From Nanogingivalis sp963517825 (GTDB lineage: Bacteria > Patescibacteriota > Saccharimonadia > Saccharimonadales > Saccharimonadaceae), in assembly GCA_963517825.1 (NCBI GenBank), contig CAUQGB010000001.1, positions 124,001 to 188,000 on the forward strand: a stretch of 64,000 nucleotides of DNA, given 5' to 3'. The notes beneath the pieces are model-generated. The model searched no databases. It was given only the letters and a program-made list of their open reading frames with translations, and had not been told where the DNA came from. Position numbers and translations under genes: made by a program. Position 1 is the stretch's first letter. Each line of letters opens with the position of its first letter. Below are positions 34,508-43,382 of the stretch, piece by piece.

Positions 34508-35292
34508 TTTTCACTCACTTCATTAAAATACTTTTTAACCAATTTCTGATATCGACCATCTTTTTTCATCTCAGTAATAACTTTATCCACCTGATCTTTC
34601 AATTCATTATTATCTTTTTTTATAGCAACTGCATATTCTTCATTACTCAAGGAATCTGGTAAAATTTGTAAATTTGAATATCCATGAACATATTGATTAG
34701 CGGGAGCCTCATCTAAGACCGCTGCATCAATTTTTCCAGAGCTTAAATCTTGCAAAACGCTTGGGACTGATTGCAGTTGAGTTACACTAACGCCTTTGAT
34801 TTTCGAAACGATCGTATCGCTAGTTGTCCCTAATTGAACACCGATTTTATTTCCCGAAAGCTCATATTTGTTTCGAATCGTCGACCCTTTACGAACAACA
34901 ATTTTTTGTGCCGCAGAATAGTATGATTTCGAAAAAGAAACATTTTTCTCGCGTTCAGGAGTTTTTGTCATTCCTGCGATAACCATATCCACTTGTCCAG
35001 TTTGTAGAGCGGGAAGAAGCCCATCAAAGCCCATATCTTCAACTTTTAGATCTTTACCTAAGCTTTTTGCAACCTCCCGTGAAAGATCAATATCAAATCC
35101 AACAACTTTTCCGTCTTGAATATATTCAAAAGGTTTAAAACCAGCATGCGTCCCAACAACCAAAACGCTCTTTCGATCACCGATAGTTCCTTCACGATAT
35201 AAAATATCTATTAACATTAAAAAAATAGCTGCAATAAAAATAAAAATTCCTGCCAGCCAAATAAAATTATTTCTTTTTGCTACACCTTCCAT
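34504..35292 (-). CDS. glnH: Polar amino acid ABC importer binding protein (GlnH type)
   Basis: 262-residue periplasmic-binding-protein-like domain tethered by an N-terminal transmembrane helix (FIWLAGIFIFIAAIFLMLIDIL) rather than a lipoprotein Cys. Seen: LVVGTHAGFKPFEY, VVGFDIDLSREVAKSLG, GFDGLLPALQTGQVDMVIAGMTKTPER and the second lobe IGVQLGTTSD. The ATG lies 6 nt after TATAAT (35299-35304), so this three-gene operon probably starts leaderless. Confidence 0.94.
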   Translation of the reverse strand: MEGVAKRNNFIWLAGIFIFIAAIFLMLIDILYREGTIGDRKSVLVVGTHAGFKPFEYIQDGKVVGFDIDLSREVAKSLGKDLKVEDMGFDGLLPALQTGQVDMVIAGMTKTPEREKNVSFSKSYYSAAQKIVVRKGSTIRNKYELSGNKIGVQLGTTSDTIVSKIKGVSVTQLQSVPSVLQDLSSGKIDAAVLDEAPANQYVHGYSNLQILPDSLSNEEYAVAIKKDNNELKDQVDKVITEMKKDGRYQKLVKKYFNEVSEK

Positions 35293-35342
35293 AGGTATAT
35301 TATAGTCTTTTTGCTTATGATTATCAACTTAAATTCCAATAA

Positions 35343-35372
35343 AAATAAGCTTTTCACAAAGAAAAGCCTATT
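35343..35372 (-). terminator. Terminator after jag
   Basis: AGGCTTTTC / GAAAAGCTT stem (one wobble pair) followed by ATTTTTATT; it overlaps the jag stop codon. Confidence 0.65.
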
Positions 35373-35823
35373 TTTTCGAAATAACCAATTGGCGCTCTCG
35401 GCCTTCGCCTTCAGAATGAGTTTCAATGTCAGAATAATCTTGAGCCAATTTATGAACCGTAAACCGATCTGTCGGATTTAAATTTAAGCGATAAGGTTCG
35501 CCTGTTTTACGAACTTGTTCTATCCATTTTTCGGCTTTTTCGGTAATTTTTTGAGCACGCTGTTTTTTATAATCTGCAACATCAATATTCACACGGTGAA
35601 TATCAGCATTTTTTGTCTCAAGCGCTCTTGAAATCAAAAACTGTAATGAACGTAAATTTCCAGAGTCACGGCCAATAAGTAAAGAGTTTAATTCGCTCGA
35701 AGGAACAGAGAGTTGAATAATTTCATCATCAGCAGTAGAATAAACCGCCAGATTAACTCCAAAAAAGCTTAAAATATCTTCTAAAAACTTTTGCGCAAAA
35801 ACAATTGATTCTTCTCGATTCAT
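35368..35823 (-). CDS. jag: Jag/KhpB RNA-binding protein (KH and R3H domains)
   Basis: 151 residues: a type II KH domain (about 1-75, LLIGRDSGNLRSLQFLISRAL with the G-x-x-G-like turn) and an R3H domain with the NPTDRFTVHKLAQDY core and R-x-x-x-H-like geometry at the C-terminus. The N-terminal Jag_N domain of Firmicutes is absent. Conserved partner of yidC; its ATG follows GGAGGTAAT overlapping the end of yidC. RNA-binding regulator associated with membrane insertion and cell-wall synthesis. Confidence 0.92.
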   Translation of the reverse strand: MNREESIVFAQKFLEDILSFFGVNLAVYSTADDEIIQLSVPSSELNSLLIGRDSGNLRSLQFLISRALETKNADIHRVNIDVADYKKQRAQKITEKAEKWIEQVRKTGEPYRLNLNPTDRFTVHKLAQDYSDIETHSEGEGRERQLVISKK

Positions 35824-35824
35824 A

Positions 35825-36790
35825 TTACCTCCGTTTTCCTTCTTTCGCTTTAATCCTTCGAATATTCGTTCCTCCAGTTTTTTCTTTCGAATTCTTCTTT
35901 GGAACTTGTTCCGTTGTATTTTTTACAATAACAGCTTCCTTTACATTCCGAAGTTTCTTCTTGTTTGATTCTGCAGCGATCTCTTCCATCTCTTTAGAAT
36001 CAATTGAGAAGATATATTTTTGCTGAATGATTTGAACGATGTTCGAAATTAAATAATAGAACGTTAAAGCACCATAAAGCCCCATCATTAGAAAGAATAG
36101 AATTACCGGAAGAATTAAATTCATATTAGAATTCACGGCAGCATTAAGCTCTGCCTGATTCGGCTCCCTTCCTTCTGCCGCCTCCTTAAAAATATCACGA
36201 ACTCGCCGATTGCCATTTTTAGGCTGGATCTGTCGAACCATATACCACTGCGAAAGTGTTAGTCCAATTAAAATCACCATCATAAAACCGCTCGAAATAT
36301 CATTCAAAGGTACAGCCGTATCTGTTAAGTCAATAACTCCAAGGAATTTTGGTTCAAGTTTTTTGCTTGAAATAACATCACTCACGCGACTCATTTGTGC
36401 AACTGGCTGATATACCCATTTCGAAATTTGATCAGGCGTATTCACTACGATTCGCATCACACTAAAGAAAGTTAACAGAATTGGCAGCTGAATAAATAAA
36501 GCCAGCATTGAACGAAATGGCTTGAAATTATGACGGCGATAAAGCTCCATCATCTGTAAAGTTTCAGCTTGTTTATTACCTTTCGAATTTTTGCGAATTT
36601 TCTGCAATTCTGGCTGAAGTTCTCGCATAACTTTTGATTGATGAAGCTGACTTTTCGTAAGCGGCCACATCAAAAATCGCACAATTAAAGTGAAGATAAT
36701 AATTGTGAAGCCAAAATCGCCAATAAAGTTATAAATCACCAATAATAGGTTCAGAATTGGCTGAGTAATAAATAATTCAAATAAGTTCAT
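35825..36790 (-). CDS. yidC: YidC/Oxa1 membrane protein insertase
   Basis: Inserts membrane proteins with or without SecYEG. 321 residues, five transmembrane helices, no large periplasmic domain as in Gram-negative YidC. Seen: FGFTIIIFTLIVRFLMWPLTKSQLHQSKVM with the conserved Arg in the groove, RELQPELQKIRKN coiled region, HNFKPFRSMLALFIQLPILLTFF and a basic C-terminal tail (KKKLRNVKEA ... EGKRR) that could contact the ribosome. The ATG is 7 nt after TATAAT (36798-36803), so a leaderless start inside the rnpA-yidC gap is likely. Confidence 0.95.
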   Translation of the reverse strand: MNLFELFITQPILNLLLVIYNFIGDFGFTIIIFTLIVRFLMWPLTKSQLHQSKVMRELQPELQKIRKNSKGNKQAETLQMMELYRRHNFKPFRSMLALFIQLPILLTFFSVMRIVVNTPDQISKWVYQPVAQMSRVSDVISSKKLEPKFLGVIDLTDTAVPLNDISSGFMMVILIGLTLSQWYMVRQIQPKNGNRRVRDIFKEAAEGREPNQAELNAAVNSNMNLILPVILFFLMMGLYGALTFYYLISNIVQIIQQKYIFSIDSKEMEEIAAESNKKKLRNVKEAVIVKNTTEQVPKKNSKEKTGGTNIRRIKAKEGKRR

Positions 36791-36813
36791 ATCTATTATT
36801 ATACTACTTTCTA

Positions 36814-37167
36814 CTACTTATTACAATAAAAATCAGCCTCTTTAAAGATATCAATTATAGTTTCTTTAAGTTCTTCATGCGGAATATCTTTTATGCTTTT
36901 ATGAAAAATCATCACTACAACATCAAAAGTACCATCTATTTTCGGCAATTCATGGCGAATGATTTCATAAACTCGACGACGAATGCGATTTCGCCCGACT
37001 GCGCTTTTTAAAACCTTTTTCGAAACCACCACAGCGAAACGTGAATCTTTACGGCGCGGGTTTTTTGCAAATTTCACGGTAATTTTTTGCGTACGAACTG
37101 AAGTTCCGTTTGAATAGACATAACGTAAACTACCATGACCGTGAAATCTATTTTTATAAGCTAACAT
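36814..37167 (-). CDS. rnpA: Ribonuclease P protein component
   Basis: 117-residue basic protein that binds RNase P RNA for tRNA 5' maturation. Seen: FHGHGSLRYVYSNG near the N-terminus, FAVVVSKKVLKSAVGRNRIRRRVYEIIR containing the RNR signature, and FDVVVMIF. TGCTAAAAT lies 10 nt before the ATG. In most bacteria rpmH is directly upstream; here rpmH is about 18.5 kb away at 55670-55807. Confidence 0.95.
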   Translation of the reverse strand: MLAYKNRFHGHGSLRYVYSNGTSVRTQKITVKFAKNPRRKDSRFAVVVSKKVLKSAVGRNRIRRRVYEIIRHELPKIDGTFDVVVMIFHKSIKDIPHEELKETIIDIFKEADFYCNK

Positions 37168-37244
37168 AACTGTTTATATTTTAGCATTTTTTAAGTAATT
37201 TAGCAAATTAAAACGAGCTCATGGCAAGCCCGTTTTGAAATTTA

Positions 37245-37871
37245 TTATAGATTAACAATAACTTTTTTATTAGACCAGAATGATGGCTGATAATGGAGTT
37301 TCAATGAAGAACCAGCAGGGACTTCAAAAATCATAGAACCATTCTTCTTACCACCTTTTACTAAATCACCAGAGCCAAGACTATCTGGTAGACTATAAGT
37401 TTGCATATTAGCATTTTCAGCGGCTCCGTTAGAATCTTCAGCCTTAAATTCGAAAACATTATAGTTCATCTCAGTTTCAGATTTATTCTCAATCTTTACT
37501 GAAACTTTTATATATTCTTTGCCATCTTTTGGTTTTAGATAAGCATTTCCAGAATTCCAGTTTCGCTCAACCTTTTCAACAGTTAATTCTTTTCCATCGA
37601 ACGCAATTATATCACCAACATTGAATTCAGTTTTTTCTTCTTTTTTAGACTCACCTTTTTGAGTTTGAGATGACCCGTTTGATCCAGAATTTTTGTTTTC
37701 ACCAACTTTTTCAGGCTGTTTATATTGGCTACTAATAGCAATAATTACAACTACTGCAACAATCCAAAACCAAGCTTTTTTATAGAACGGTTTTTCAGAC
37801 TTAGTTTTTGAAGATACTCTATTTAGTTGTTTATTATCATTAGACTCTACAGTTGATTTTTCTTCCTTCAT
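37245..37871 (-). CDS. Membrane-anchored DUF4352-like protein with poly-G promoter
   Basis: 208 residues: cytosolic N-terminus, one transmembrane helix at about 31-48 (AWFWIVAVVVIIAIS), a Lys/Gly/Ser/Glu linker, and an extracytoplasmic beta-sandwich domain from about residue 80 (FNVGDIIAFDGKELTVEKVE ... GKEYIKVSVKIENKSETEMNYNVFEFKAED) that matches the DUF4352 (TRF2-like, Ig-fold) pattern and ends SMIFEVPAGSSLKLHYQP. Such domains are common in secreted lipoproteins and wall proteins. SD GGGAG before the ATG. The promoter contains a run of 12 G in its spacer (see regulatory entry), so expression is likely variable. Role unknown, exposed on the surface. Confidence 0.85.
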   Translation of the reverse strand: MKEEKSTVESNDNKQLNRVSSKTKSEKPFYKKAWFWIVAVVVIIAISSQYKQPEKVGENKNSGSNGSSQTQKGESKKEEKTEFNVGDIIAFDGKELTVEKVERNWNSGNAYLKPKDGKEYIKVSVKIENKSETEMNYNVFEFKAEDSNGAAENANMQTYSLPDSLGSGDLVKGGKKNGSMIFEVPAGSSLKLHYQPSFWSNKKVIVNL

Positions 37872-37909
37872 TATAACTCCCTTTATAAAATATTAATTAT
37901 TAAATAATC

Positions 37910-37942
37910 ATTTTACCCCCCCCCCCCTATATATTTTGTCAA
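37910..37942 (-). promoter_or_regulatory. Promoter with G12 spacer, candidate phase-variable switch
   Basis: On the minus strand: TTGACA (37937-37942), then AAATATATA and 12 G (37916-37927), then TAAAAT (37910-37915). The spacer is 21 nt, four longer than optimum; loss of four G would give 17. It drives the DUF4352-like gene starting at 37871. Confidence 0.7.
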
Positions 37943-37951
37943 GTATAAAAA

Positions 37952-37980
37952 TAAAAAAGAGGCTTTCGAAAACCTCTTTT
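37952..37980 (-). terminator. Terminator of lepA with TTTCGAAA loop
   Basis: AAGAGG / CCTCTT stem around TTTTCGAAAG followed by a T-run, overlapping the lepA stop codon. Confidence 0.75.
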
Positions 37981-39205
37981 AATCTCGTTTTAGCATTACA
38001 GTAAAAGCTTCGCTCGGAATTTCAACATTTCCAAATTTCTTCATTCGCTTTTTACCACGTTTCTGCTTGGCGAGCAATTTCTTCTTTCGAGAAACATCAC
38101 CACCATAAAGATAGCCCGTCACATCTTTTCGATAAGCCGAAATATTCTCACGCGCAATGAATTTTCCACCAATTGCCGCCTGAATCGCCACCTGGAAGTT
38201 CTGTCGCGGAATCACTTCTTTCAATTTTGCGGTAATTTCACGACCCATTCGTACACTTTCTGAACGATGACACATCACCGAAAGCGCATCAACCATTTCA
38301 CCCGCAACATAAAAATCCACGCGTACTAAATCTTCTACCAAATAATCCCAAAGTTCATAATTAAATGACCCATAGCCAGATGTAACACTCTTAAGTTGAT
38401 CGTAGAAATCAGTCAAAAGATTCGCAAGTGGTGCTTCAAAAGAAATCAAAACACGCTTATCAATATAGCTTAAATTCTTTTGTAGTCCGCGTTTCGAAAC
38501 AATCAGCTGGATTACAGCACCAACATAATCTTTTGGCACTACAATTTCGCCTTTAATCCACGGCTCACGAATTTCAGAAATTTTTGTTTGATCAGGTAAA
38601 TCGGCAGCACTTTTGATATCTAATTCTTCACCTGTTGTCAAAATAACATGATAGTCAGTTGAAGGGTTGGTTACCACCAAATCTAAGTCATATTCACGTT
38701 CCAAACGCTCACGAACAATATCCATATGAAGAAGACCAAGAAAGCCAATTCGCACACCAAAACCTAAAACCGGTGAATTCTCTGGCTCAAATTGAAGTGC
38801 AGAATCACTTAAACTTAATTTTTCGACCGCATCTTTCAAATCTTGATAATCTTCATTTGAAACCGGGAAAAACCCAGCATAAACGAACGGCTGAACGTTT
38901 TGATAACCAGGTAGAGGCTCGCTAGCAGGATCTTTCGAAAGAGTTACAGTATCACCAACTTTTGCCTCACGGGTAGTTTTTAAGTTAGTAACAATATAGC
39001 CAATTTCACCCGCACTCATTTTATCGTATGGTGTCATTTTTGGCTGAAGCTTGCCAATTTCAAGCGCCAAACCTTTCGAATCTGTCGCCATCATTTTAAT
39101 TTCATCGCCTTTTTTCAATTCACCTGAAAAAATCCGGACATATAAAATTACGCCACGATAATCATCATAATAACTGTCAAAAATCAAAGCTTTTAGTGGT
39201 TTCAT
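37979..39205 (-). CDS. lepA: LepA/EF4 domains II to C-terminal, second half of split gene
   Basis: 408 residues covering elongation factor 4 from domain II onward: KPLKALIFDSYYDDYRGVILYVRIF, the EFG_III-like VLGFGVRIGFLGLLHMDIVRERLEREY motif typical of LepA, and the LepA-specific C-terminal domain (AIGGKFIARENISAYRKDVTGYLYGGD, GDVSRKKKLLAKQKRGKKRMK). Together with the next ORF it makes 591 residues, the normal LepA length. The ATG at 39205 overlaps the stop of the first half (TAATG) and has AAGGAG five nt upstream, so reinitiation could make two separate polypeptides. Confidence 0.9.
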   Translation of the reverse strand: MKPLKALIFDSYYDDYRGVILYVRIFSGELKKGDEIKMMATDSKGLALEIGKLQPKMTPYDKMSAGEIGYIVTNLKTTREAKVGDTVTLSKDPASEPLPGYQNVQPFVYAGFFPVSNEDYQDLKDAVEKLSLSDSALQFEPENSPVLGFGVRIGFLGLLHMDIVRERLEREYDLDLVVTNPSTDYHVILTTGEELDIKSAADLPDQTKISEIREPWIKGEIVVPKDYVGAVIQLIVSKRGLQKNLSYIDKRVLISFEAPLANLLTDFYDQLKSVTSGYGSFNYELWDYLVEDLVRVDFYVAGEMVDALSVMCHRSESVRMGREITAKLKEVIPRQNFQVAIQAAIGGKFIARENISAYRKDVTGYLYGGDVSRKKKLLAKQKRGKKRMKKFGNVEIPSEAFTVMLKRD

Positions 39206-39756
39206 TAAATCTCCTTTGGTGATGGTATTCTTTCAATCACCGCGTTCAAAACTTCTTCAACACCCATTCCTGTTTTGGCTGAAATATGTAAAATCTCGCT
39301 TTCATCACATCCTAAAAGATTAATGACTTCTTTCGAAACTCGTGGAATATCTGCAGCCGGTAGATCGATTTTATTTAGTACAGGAATAATCTTCAAATCA
39401 GCCGCCATTGCAAGATAAACATTTGCGAGTGTTTGAGCTTGAATTCCCTGTGAAGCATCTACAACCAAAATCGCACCTTCACAAGCTTGGAGTGAGCGCG
39501 AAACTTCATAAGAAAAATCCACGTGTCCCGGGGTATCAATTAAGTTTAGCTCAATTCCTTCCCAATTCATCGTCACTGGAGCAAGTTTAATCGTAATTCC
39601 TTTTTCGCGTTCCAAATCCATCGAGTCTAAAAGCTGCGACTTCATGTCACGTTTTTGAACCGTACCGGTAATTTCCATCATTCGGTCAGCTAAGGTCGAC
39701 TTACCGTGATCAATATGAGCAATAATACAAAAATTTCTAATCTTTTCTAAATTCAT
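39205..39756 (-). CDS. lepA: LepA/EF4 GTPase domain, first half of split gene
   Basis: 183 residues with the translational GTPase G domain: G1 AHIDHGKST, G2 region KGITIKLA, G3 DTPGH, G4 NKID and G5-like SAKTG. It stops at TAA exactly where the linker to domain II should continue. EF4 acts on ribosomes, back-translocating or helping under ionic stress. A one-base insertion restores a single frame, so this is either a recent frameshift, a sequencing error, or a genuine two-piece LepA. Confidence 0.9.
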   Translation of the reverse strand: MNLEKIRNFCIIAHIDHGKSTLADRMMEITGTVQKRDMKSQLLDSMDLEREKGITIKLAPVTMNWEGIELNLIDTPGHVDFSYEVSRSLQACEGAILVVDASQGIQAQTLANVYLAMAADLKIIPVLNKIDLPAADIPRVSKEVINLLGCDESEILHISAKTGMGVEEVLNAVIERIPSPKEI

Positions 39757-39797
39757 AAACTTTCTATATTTTAACAGATTTTTAAAGTTTAGGCAAA

Positions 39798-41429
39798 TTA
39801 TTTAATCTTAACTTGCACGAAAATCATCTTTTTAATTTGCGAAATAATCGGCTCAGCTTCTTCAAGTTTTAATAATTTCGCAACCAAGACATAAGTCGTT
39901 GAGCTCACTAATCCGATGAATATAAATTTTGGAAAGGTTGAGAAGAATCGTAAATCAGAGCCAAGTAAAGGCATTCTCACCACCAATAAATAGCAAATTG
40001 AGCCAGCTACAGCACTAGCAATCACCATTCGAAAAATCCCTGAAAGAAATTGCGCGTCAAAAAGTCCATTGATTCTTTTTCGCATCAAAAATAGTAAAAT
40101 CATAATCTCAAGAACTGCACCAATCGCCTGTGCCCAAGCTAACCCATAAGCACCGAATTTAAAAATTAAGCTGAAAATTATTGCCAAAACAATATTCAAA
40201 CCAATTGCAACCAACGAGATATAAAATGGTGTTTTCGTATCTTCCATTGCGTAAAAACTCCTTGCTGCAATATGATAAATCGAACGCGCAAAAATTGAAA
40301 GAACAAGAACTCCCAAAAGTCCGGCAATTAAATCATCACCACCATTCTTAATAAAGCTTACAATGTAGCCCCGCAAGAAAAAGAATAAAACTGAAACCGG
40401 TAAAGCTAAGAAAATAATCATTCGAAGAGCGGCTTGCAAATCTTTTCGAAATAAGTCTTTTCGTCCAATTGCTAATCTTTCAGTTAAATTTGGAAAAAAT
40501 GCTGTAGAAATCGCAACACCAATTAAGTTTACTGGCATCATTTGAAGGGTTAAGCTCTGCGAATATGCACGCACCGTTCCCGAACCCATTCGGCTGGCCA
40601 TATTAGTTTCAACAATCGAATTAACATAATCCAAACCTTGGTCCATTGAACGTGTTGGTAATAGCTTCATAACCTGCTGAAAGCCTTTATTTCGCCAAAA
40701 AATTCTAAATTGATATTTAAAATCAACACCAATCAATCCAATTGTTGCAATCAAAAGCTGGAGAACAGATCCAAAAGCCACACCAATCGCAACACCCATA
40801 ATTCCGCCTTCAAAAATTTGAATACCAAAAATATTAATTCCATTTGTGAAAAACACTGTTCCAATAATAATTCCAATGTTGTAAATTGCCGGCGCAAGAG
40901 CTGAAAAAGTAAATCTTCCAATTGCTTGCTGAACACTTGTCAAAACTGTTGCAATCGCAAAAAGAAATGGATTAATTGCAATCACACGCATCATTGATAT
41001 AGCTAAAGAACGAGAAGATTCACTTAACCCTGGGCCAACAATATATTTAACTAAAGGCTCTGCGAAAATAATAATTAAAACAGATGTCACTAAAGTTAAA
41101 AGTGCTAACAAATTCAAAACACTCGAACTTAATTCCCAGGCAGATTTTTTATTTCGATTCGCCATTCGTTGATTGAATACAGGAATAAACGTAACACTTA
41201 ATGCACCCGAAACCAAAATAAAAAACATAAAATCAGGAATTGTAAACGCAACAGTATAAGCATCAATTCCATCAGGGTAAGAATCTAGATAATACGAGTT
41301 TAACAACCTGTCACGCAAAAAGCCCAACAAGCTCGACAAAAGAGTCGAGCTCGCAAGAATAATCGCTGCAAATTTAACTGTTAATCGCGAATTTGCTTTC
41401 GAAACAATAGATCGAACTTTAGATTTCAT
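39798..41429 (-). CDS. murJ: MurJ/MviN lipid II flippase
   Basis: 543 residues, about 14 transmembrane helices of the MOP superfamily; flips lipid II for peptidoglycan synthesis. Seen: LLSSLLGFLRDRLLNSYY, DAYTVAFTIPDFMFFILVSGALSVTFIPVF, and the VNLIGVAISTAFFPNLTERLA region typical of MurJ. It begins 2 nt after ftsH ends and is therefore in the ftsH operon. A complete gene; no anomaly. Confidence 0.95.
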   Translation of the reverse strand: MKSKVRSIVSKANSRLTVKFAAIILASSTLLSSLLGFLRDRLLNSYYLDSYPDGIDAYTVAFTIPDFMFFILVSGALSVTFIPVFNQRMANRNKKSAWELSSSVLNLLALLTLVTSVLIIIFAEPLVKYIVGPGLSESSRSLAISMMRVIAINPFLFAIATVLTSVQQAIGRFTFSALAPAIYNIGIIIGTVFFTNGINIFGIQIFEGGIMGVAIGVAFGSVLQLLIATIGLIGVDFKYQFRIFWRNKGFQQVMKLLPTRSMDQGLDYVNSIVETNMASRMGSGTVRAYSQSLTLQMMPVNLIGVAISTAFFPNLTERLAIGRKDLFRKDLQAALRMIIFLALPVSVLFFFLRGYIVSFIKNGGDDLIAGLLGVLVLSIFARSIYHIAARSFYAMEDTKTPFYISLVAIGLNIVLAIIFSLIFKFGAYGLAWAQAIGAVLEIMILLFLMRKRINGLFDAQFLSGIFRMVIASAVAGSICYLLVVRMPLLGSDLRFFSTFPKFIFIGLVSSTTYVLVAKLLKLEEAEPIISQIKKMIFVQVKIK

Positions 41430-41431
41430 AA

Positions 41432-43288
41432 TTAATCGTGAAGTTTTGCTTCCTTAGGCAATTTAGCATCTTTCAAAATTTCTGCAACTTCTTTTTCGTC
41501 TAGAGTTTCTTTTTCAAGAAGCGCATCAGTTAAAGCTTTAAGCGGTTTTTTATTCGCTTTAAGAACAGCTGCGGCACGTTCAACAGCTTCTTTAATTAAC
41601 TTAGCGATTTCAGCATCAATTTTTTCTGCTGTTTTTTCAGAATATGGTCGTTCACGAGTCATCTTATCGAAGAACATTCCTGAATTTTCCTCATGAAATA
41701 CTTGGTCAAGCAAGTCTTCTCCCATTCCAAATTCAATAACCATATTACGTGCGATATCTGTTGCATTTCGAAGATCGCTTGAAGCACCTGTTGAAATTCC
41801 AGCCTCGCCATAAATCAACATTTCAGCCTGACGTCCACCCATTGCGCGCGCCAAGATATCTTTATATTCGAAAATATTTGTATAGCTTCGATCTTCTGGC
41901 GGCAAGAACCATGTTACACCGCCAGTTCCACCACGTGGAATAATTGTAACCTTATGAACTGGATCTGAATCTGGTAAAACATGTCCAACAACAGCGTGGC
42001 CAGCTTCGTGCCAAGCGGTAGTTTCGCGCTCTAGATCGCTCATTACTTTCGATTTTCGTTCTGGGCCGATGGCTACTTTTTCAAAAGCTTCCGTAAGATC
42101 ATCGTTAGTAATAACATCTCGGTTATTTCGAGCTGCCAAAATAGCCGCTTCGTTCGCAATATTCGCAAGGTCAGCACCAGCAGAACCAGCTGTCTTTTTA
42201 GCAAGCGCATTTAAATCTACTGAATCGTCAACTTTTTTATTCTTGAAATGAACTTTCAAAATTGCCAAACGATCTTTTCTTTCAGGAAGAGCAATTTCAA
42301 CGCGACGGTCAAATCGACCAGGTCGCAAAAGCGCTGGATCAAGAACATCAGCACGGTTTGTTGCTGCAAGAACAATAACACCCGTATCTTTTTCGAAACC
42401 GTCCATTTCAACCAAAATTTGGTTCAAAGTCTGTTCGCGCTCATCGTGACCGCCACCCATTCCTGAACCGCGTTTTCGGCCAACAGCATCAATTTCATCA
42501 ATAAAGATAATTGCAGGCGCATTCTTTTTAGCTTTCGAAAATAGATCTCGAACACGTGAAGCACCAACGCCAACAAACATTTCCATAAATTCCGAACCAG
42601 AAATCGAGAAGAAAGGAACTTTAGCTTCACCAGCAACTGCACGAGCAAGCATTGTTTTACCGGTTCCTGGATTTCCAACCATCAAAACACCACTTGGAAT
42701 TTTCGCACCCATTTTTTGGTATTTTTTAGGATCTTTTAAGAAATCAACAACTTCATACAAATCTTGTTTTGCATTTTCATTTCCGGCAATATCTTCAAAT
42801 TTAATTTTCTTTTTATCTTCACCGTAAAGTTTCGCTCGAGATTTGCCGAAGTTCATTGCTTGCGAATTCTGGCCGTTTGCCGAACGCATAATCAGCATAA
42901 AGAAAGCTACAATCGCAATAATAGGCACAATCATAACAGCTAAATTCCAGATTATTTCTGAAGAATTATCAACTGGCATCACATCAACAGTTGTTTTTCC
43001 TTTTTCAAGCCCTTGCTCATAAATCGTTCCGCTTTCTTTAACTGATTTTTCGCTAGCTCTCTTCTCGCCTTTTCTAGTGATTCTTACATCATTTCCCTGA
43101 ATTTCTAGTTTCGAAATCTCACCTTTATTAGCGCGCAAGATCACATCTGAAATAGCAACTTCTTTTAATTTATTTGAAAAAATATTTTGGCTCACCCAAA
43201 TTCCACCAAAAATAGCTATAATTATTACCCAAAAAATAACATTTAGAGATAGCTTCTTAAAATTATTGTTTTTCTTATCTTTCATCAT
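41432..43288 (-). CDS. ftsH: FtsH AAA+ membrane metalloprotease
   Basis: 618-residue membrane-bound hexameric ATP-dependent zinc protease for quality control of membrane proteins. Seen: two N-terminal transmembrane helices (about 14-32 and 114-134) flanking a small extracytoplasmic domain, Walker A GNPGTGKT at 205-212, Walker B IIFIDEIDAV, SRH region ATNRADVLDPALLRPGRFD, and zinc site HEAGH at 427-431. Start ATG follows GGAAAGGAAG. tilS lies two genes upstream, the common neighbour of ftsH, separated here by an autonomous small gene. Confidence 0.98.
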   Translation of the reverse strand: MMKDKKNNNFKKLSLNVIFWVIIIAIFGGIWVSQNIFSNKLKEVAISDVILRANKGEISKLEIQGNDVRITRKGEKRASEKSVKESGTIYEQGLEKGKTTVDVMPVDNSSEIIWNLAVMIVPIIAIVAFFMLIMRSANGQNSQAMNFGKSRAKLYGEDKKKIKFEDIAGNENAKQDLYEVVDFLKDPKKYQKMGAKIPSGVLMVGNPGTGKTMLARAVAGEAKVPFFSISGSEFMEMFVGVGASRVRDLFSKAKKNAPAIIFIDEIDAVGRKRGSGMGGGHDEREQTLNQILVEMDGFEKDTGVIVLAATNRADVLDPALLRPGRFDRRVEIALPERKDRLAILKVHFKNKKVDDSVDLNALAKKTAGSAGADLANIANEAAILAARNNRDVITNDDLTEAFEKVAIGPERKSKVMSDLERETTAWHEAGHAVVGHVLPDSDPVHKVTIIPRGGTGGVTWFLPPEDRSYTNIFEYKDILARAMGGRQAEMLIYGEAGISTGASSDLRNATDIARNMVIEFGMGEDLLDQVFHEENSGMFFDKMTRERPYSEKTAEKIDAEIAKLIKEAVERAAAVLKANKKPLKALTDALLEKETLDEKEVAEILKDAKLPKEAKLHD

Positions 43289-43349
43289 CTTCCTTTCCGG
43301 TCATTCAACTCTTATTATTTTAACAAATTTTTAAAGCGTTTTCAACCGA

Positions 43350-43377
43350 AAAAGAAAAAGAGACTCTAATGAACCTC
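43350..43377 (-). terminator. Terminator, copy A of a shared 3' element
   Basis: Minus strand GAGGTTC-ATTA-GAGTCTC (7 bp with two G-U pairs) followed by TTTTTCTTTTTC. Closely related to the terminator at 48890-48923. Confidence 0.75.
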
Positions 43378-43382
43378 ACAAA

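Noticed and set aside
35299..35345. Attachment site or mobile-element boundary near the glutamine transporter
   Set aside because: No direct repeats, integrase or transposase nearby; the sequence is explained by a promoter and a terminator.
37916..37927. C12/G12 tract as a pure sequencing artefact
   Set aside because: Not dismissed entirely, but its placement exactly between matching -35 and -10 boxes makes a real promoter element more likely; kept as a finding with the caveat stated.
40710..40936. Opposed short ORFs inside murJ
   Set aside because: Shadows of a well-conserved membrane protein; no start signals.
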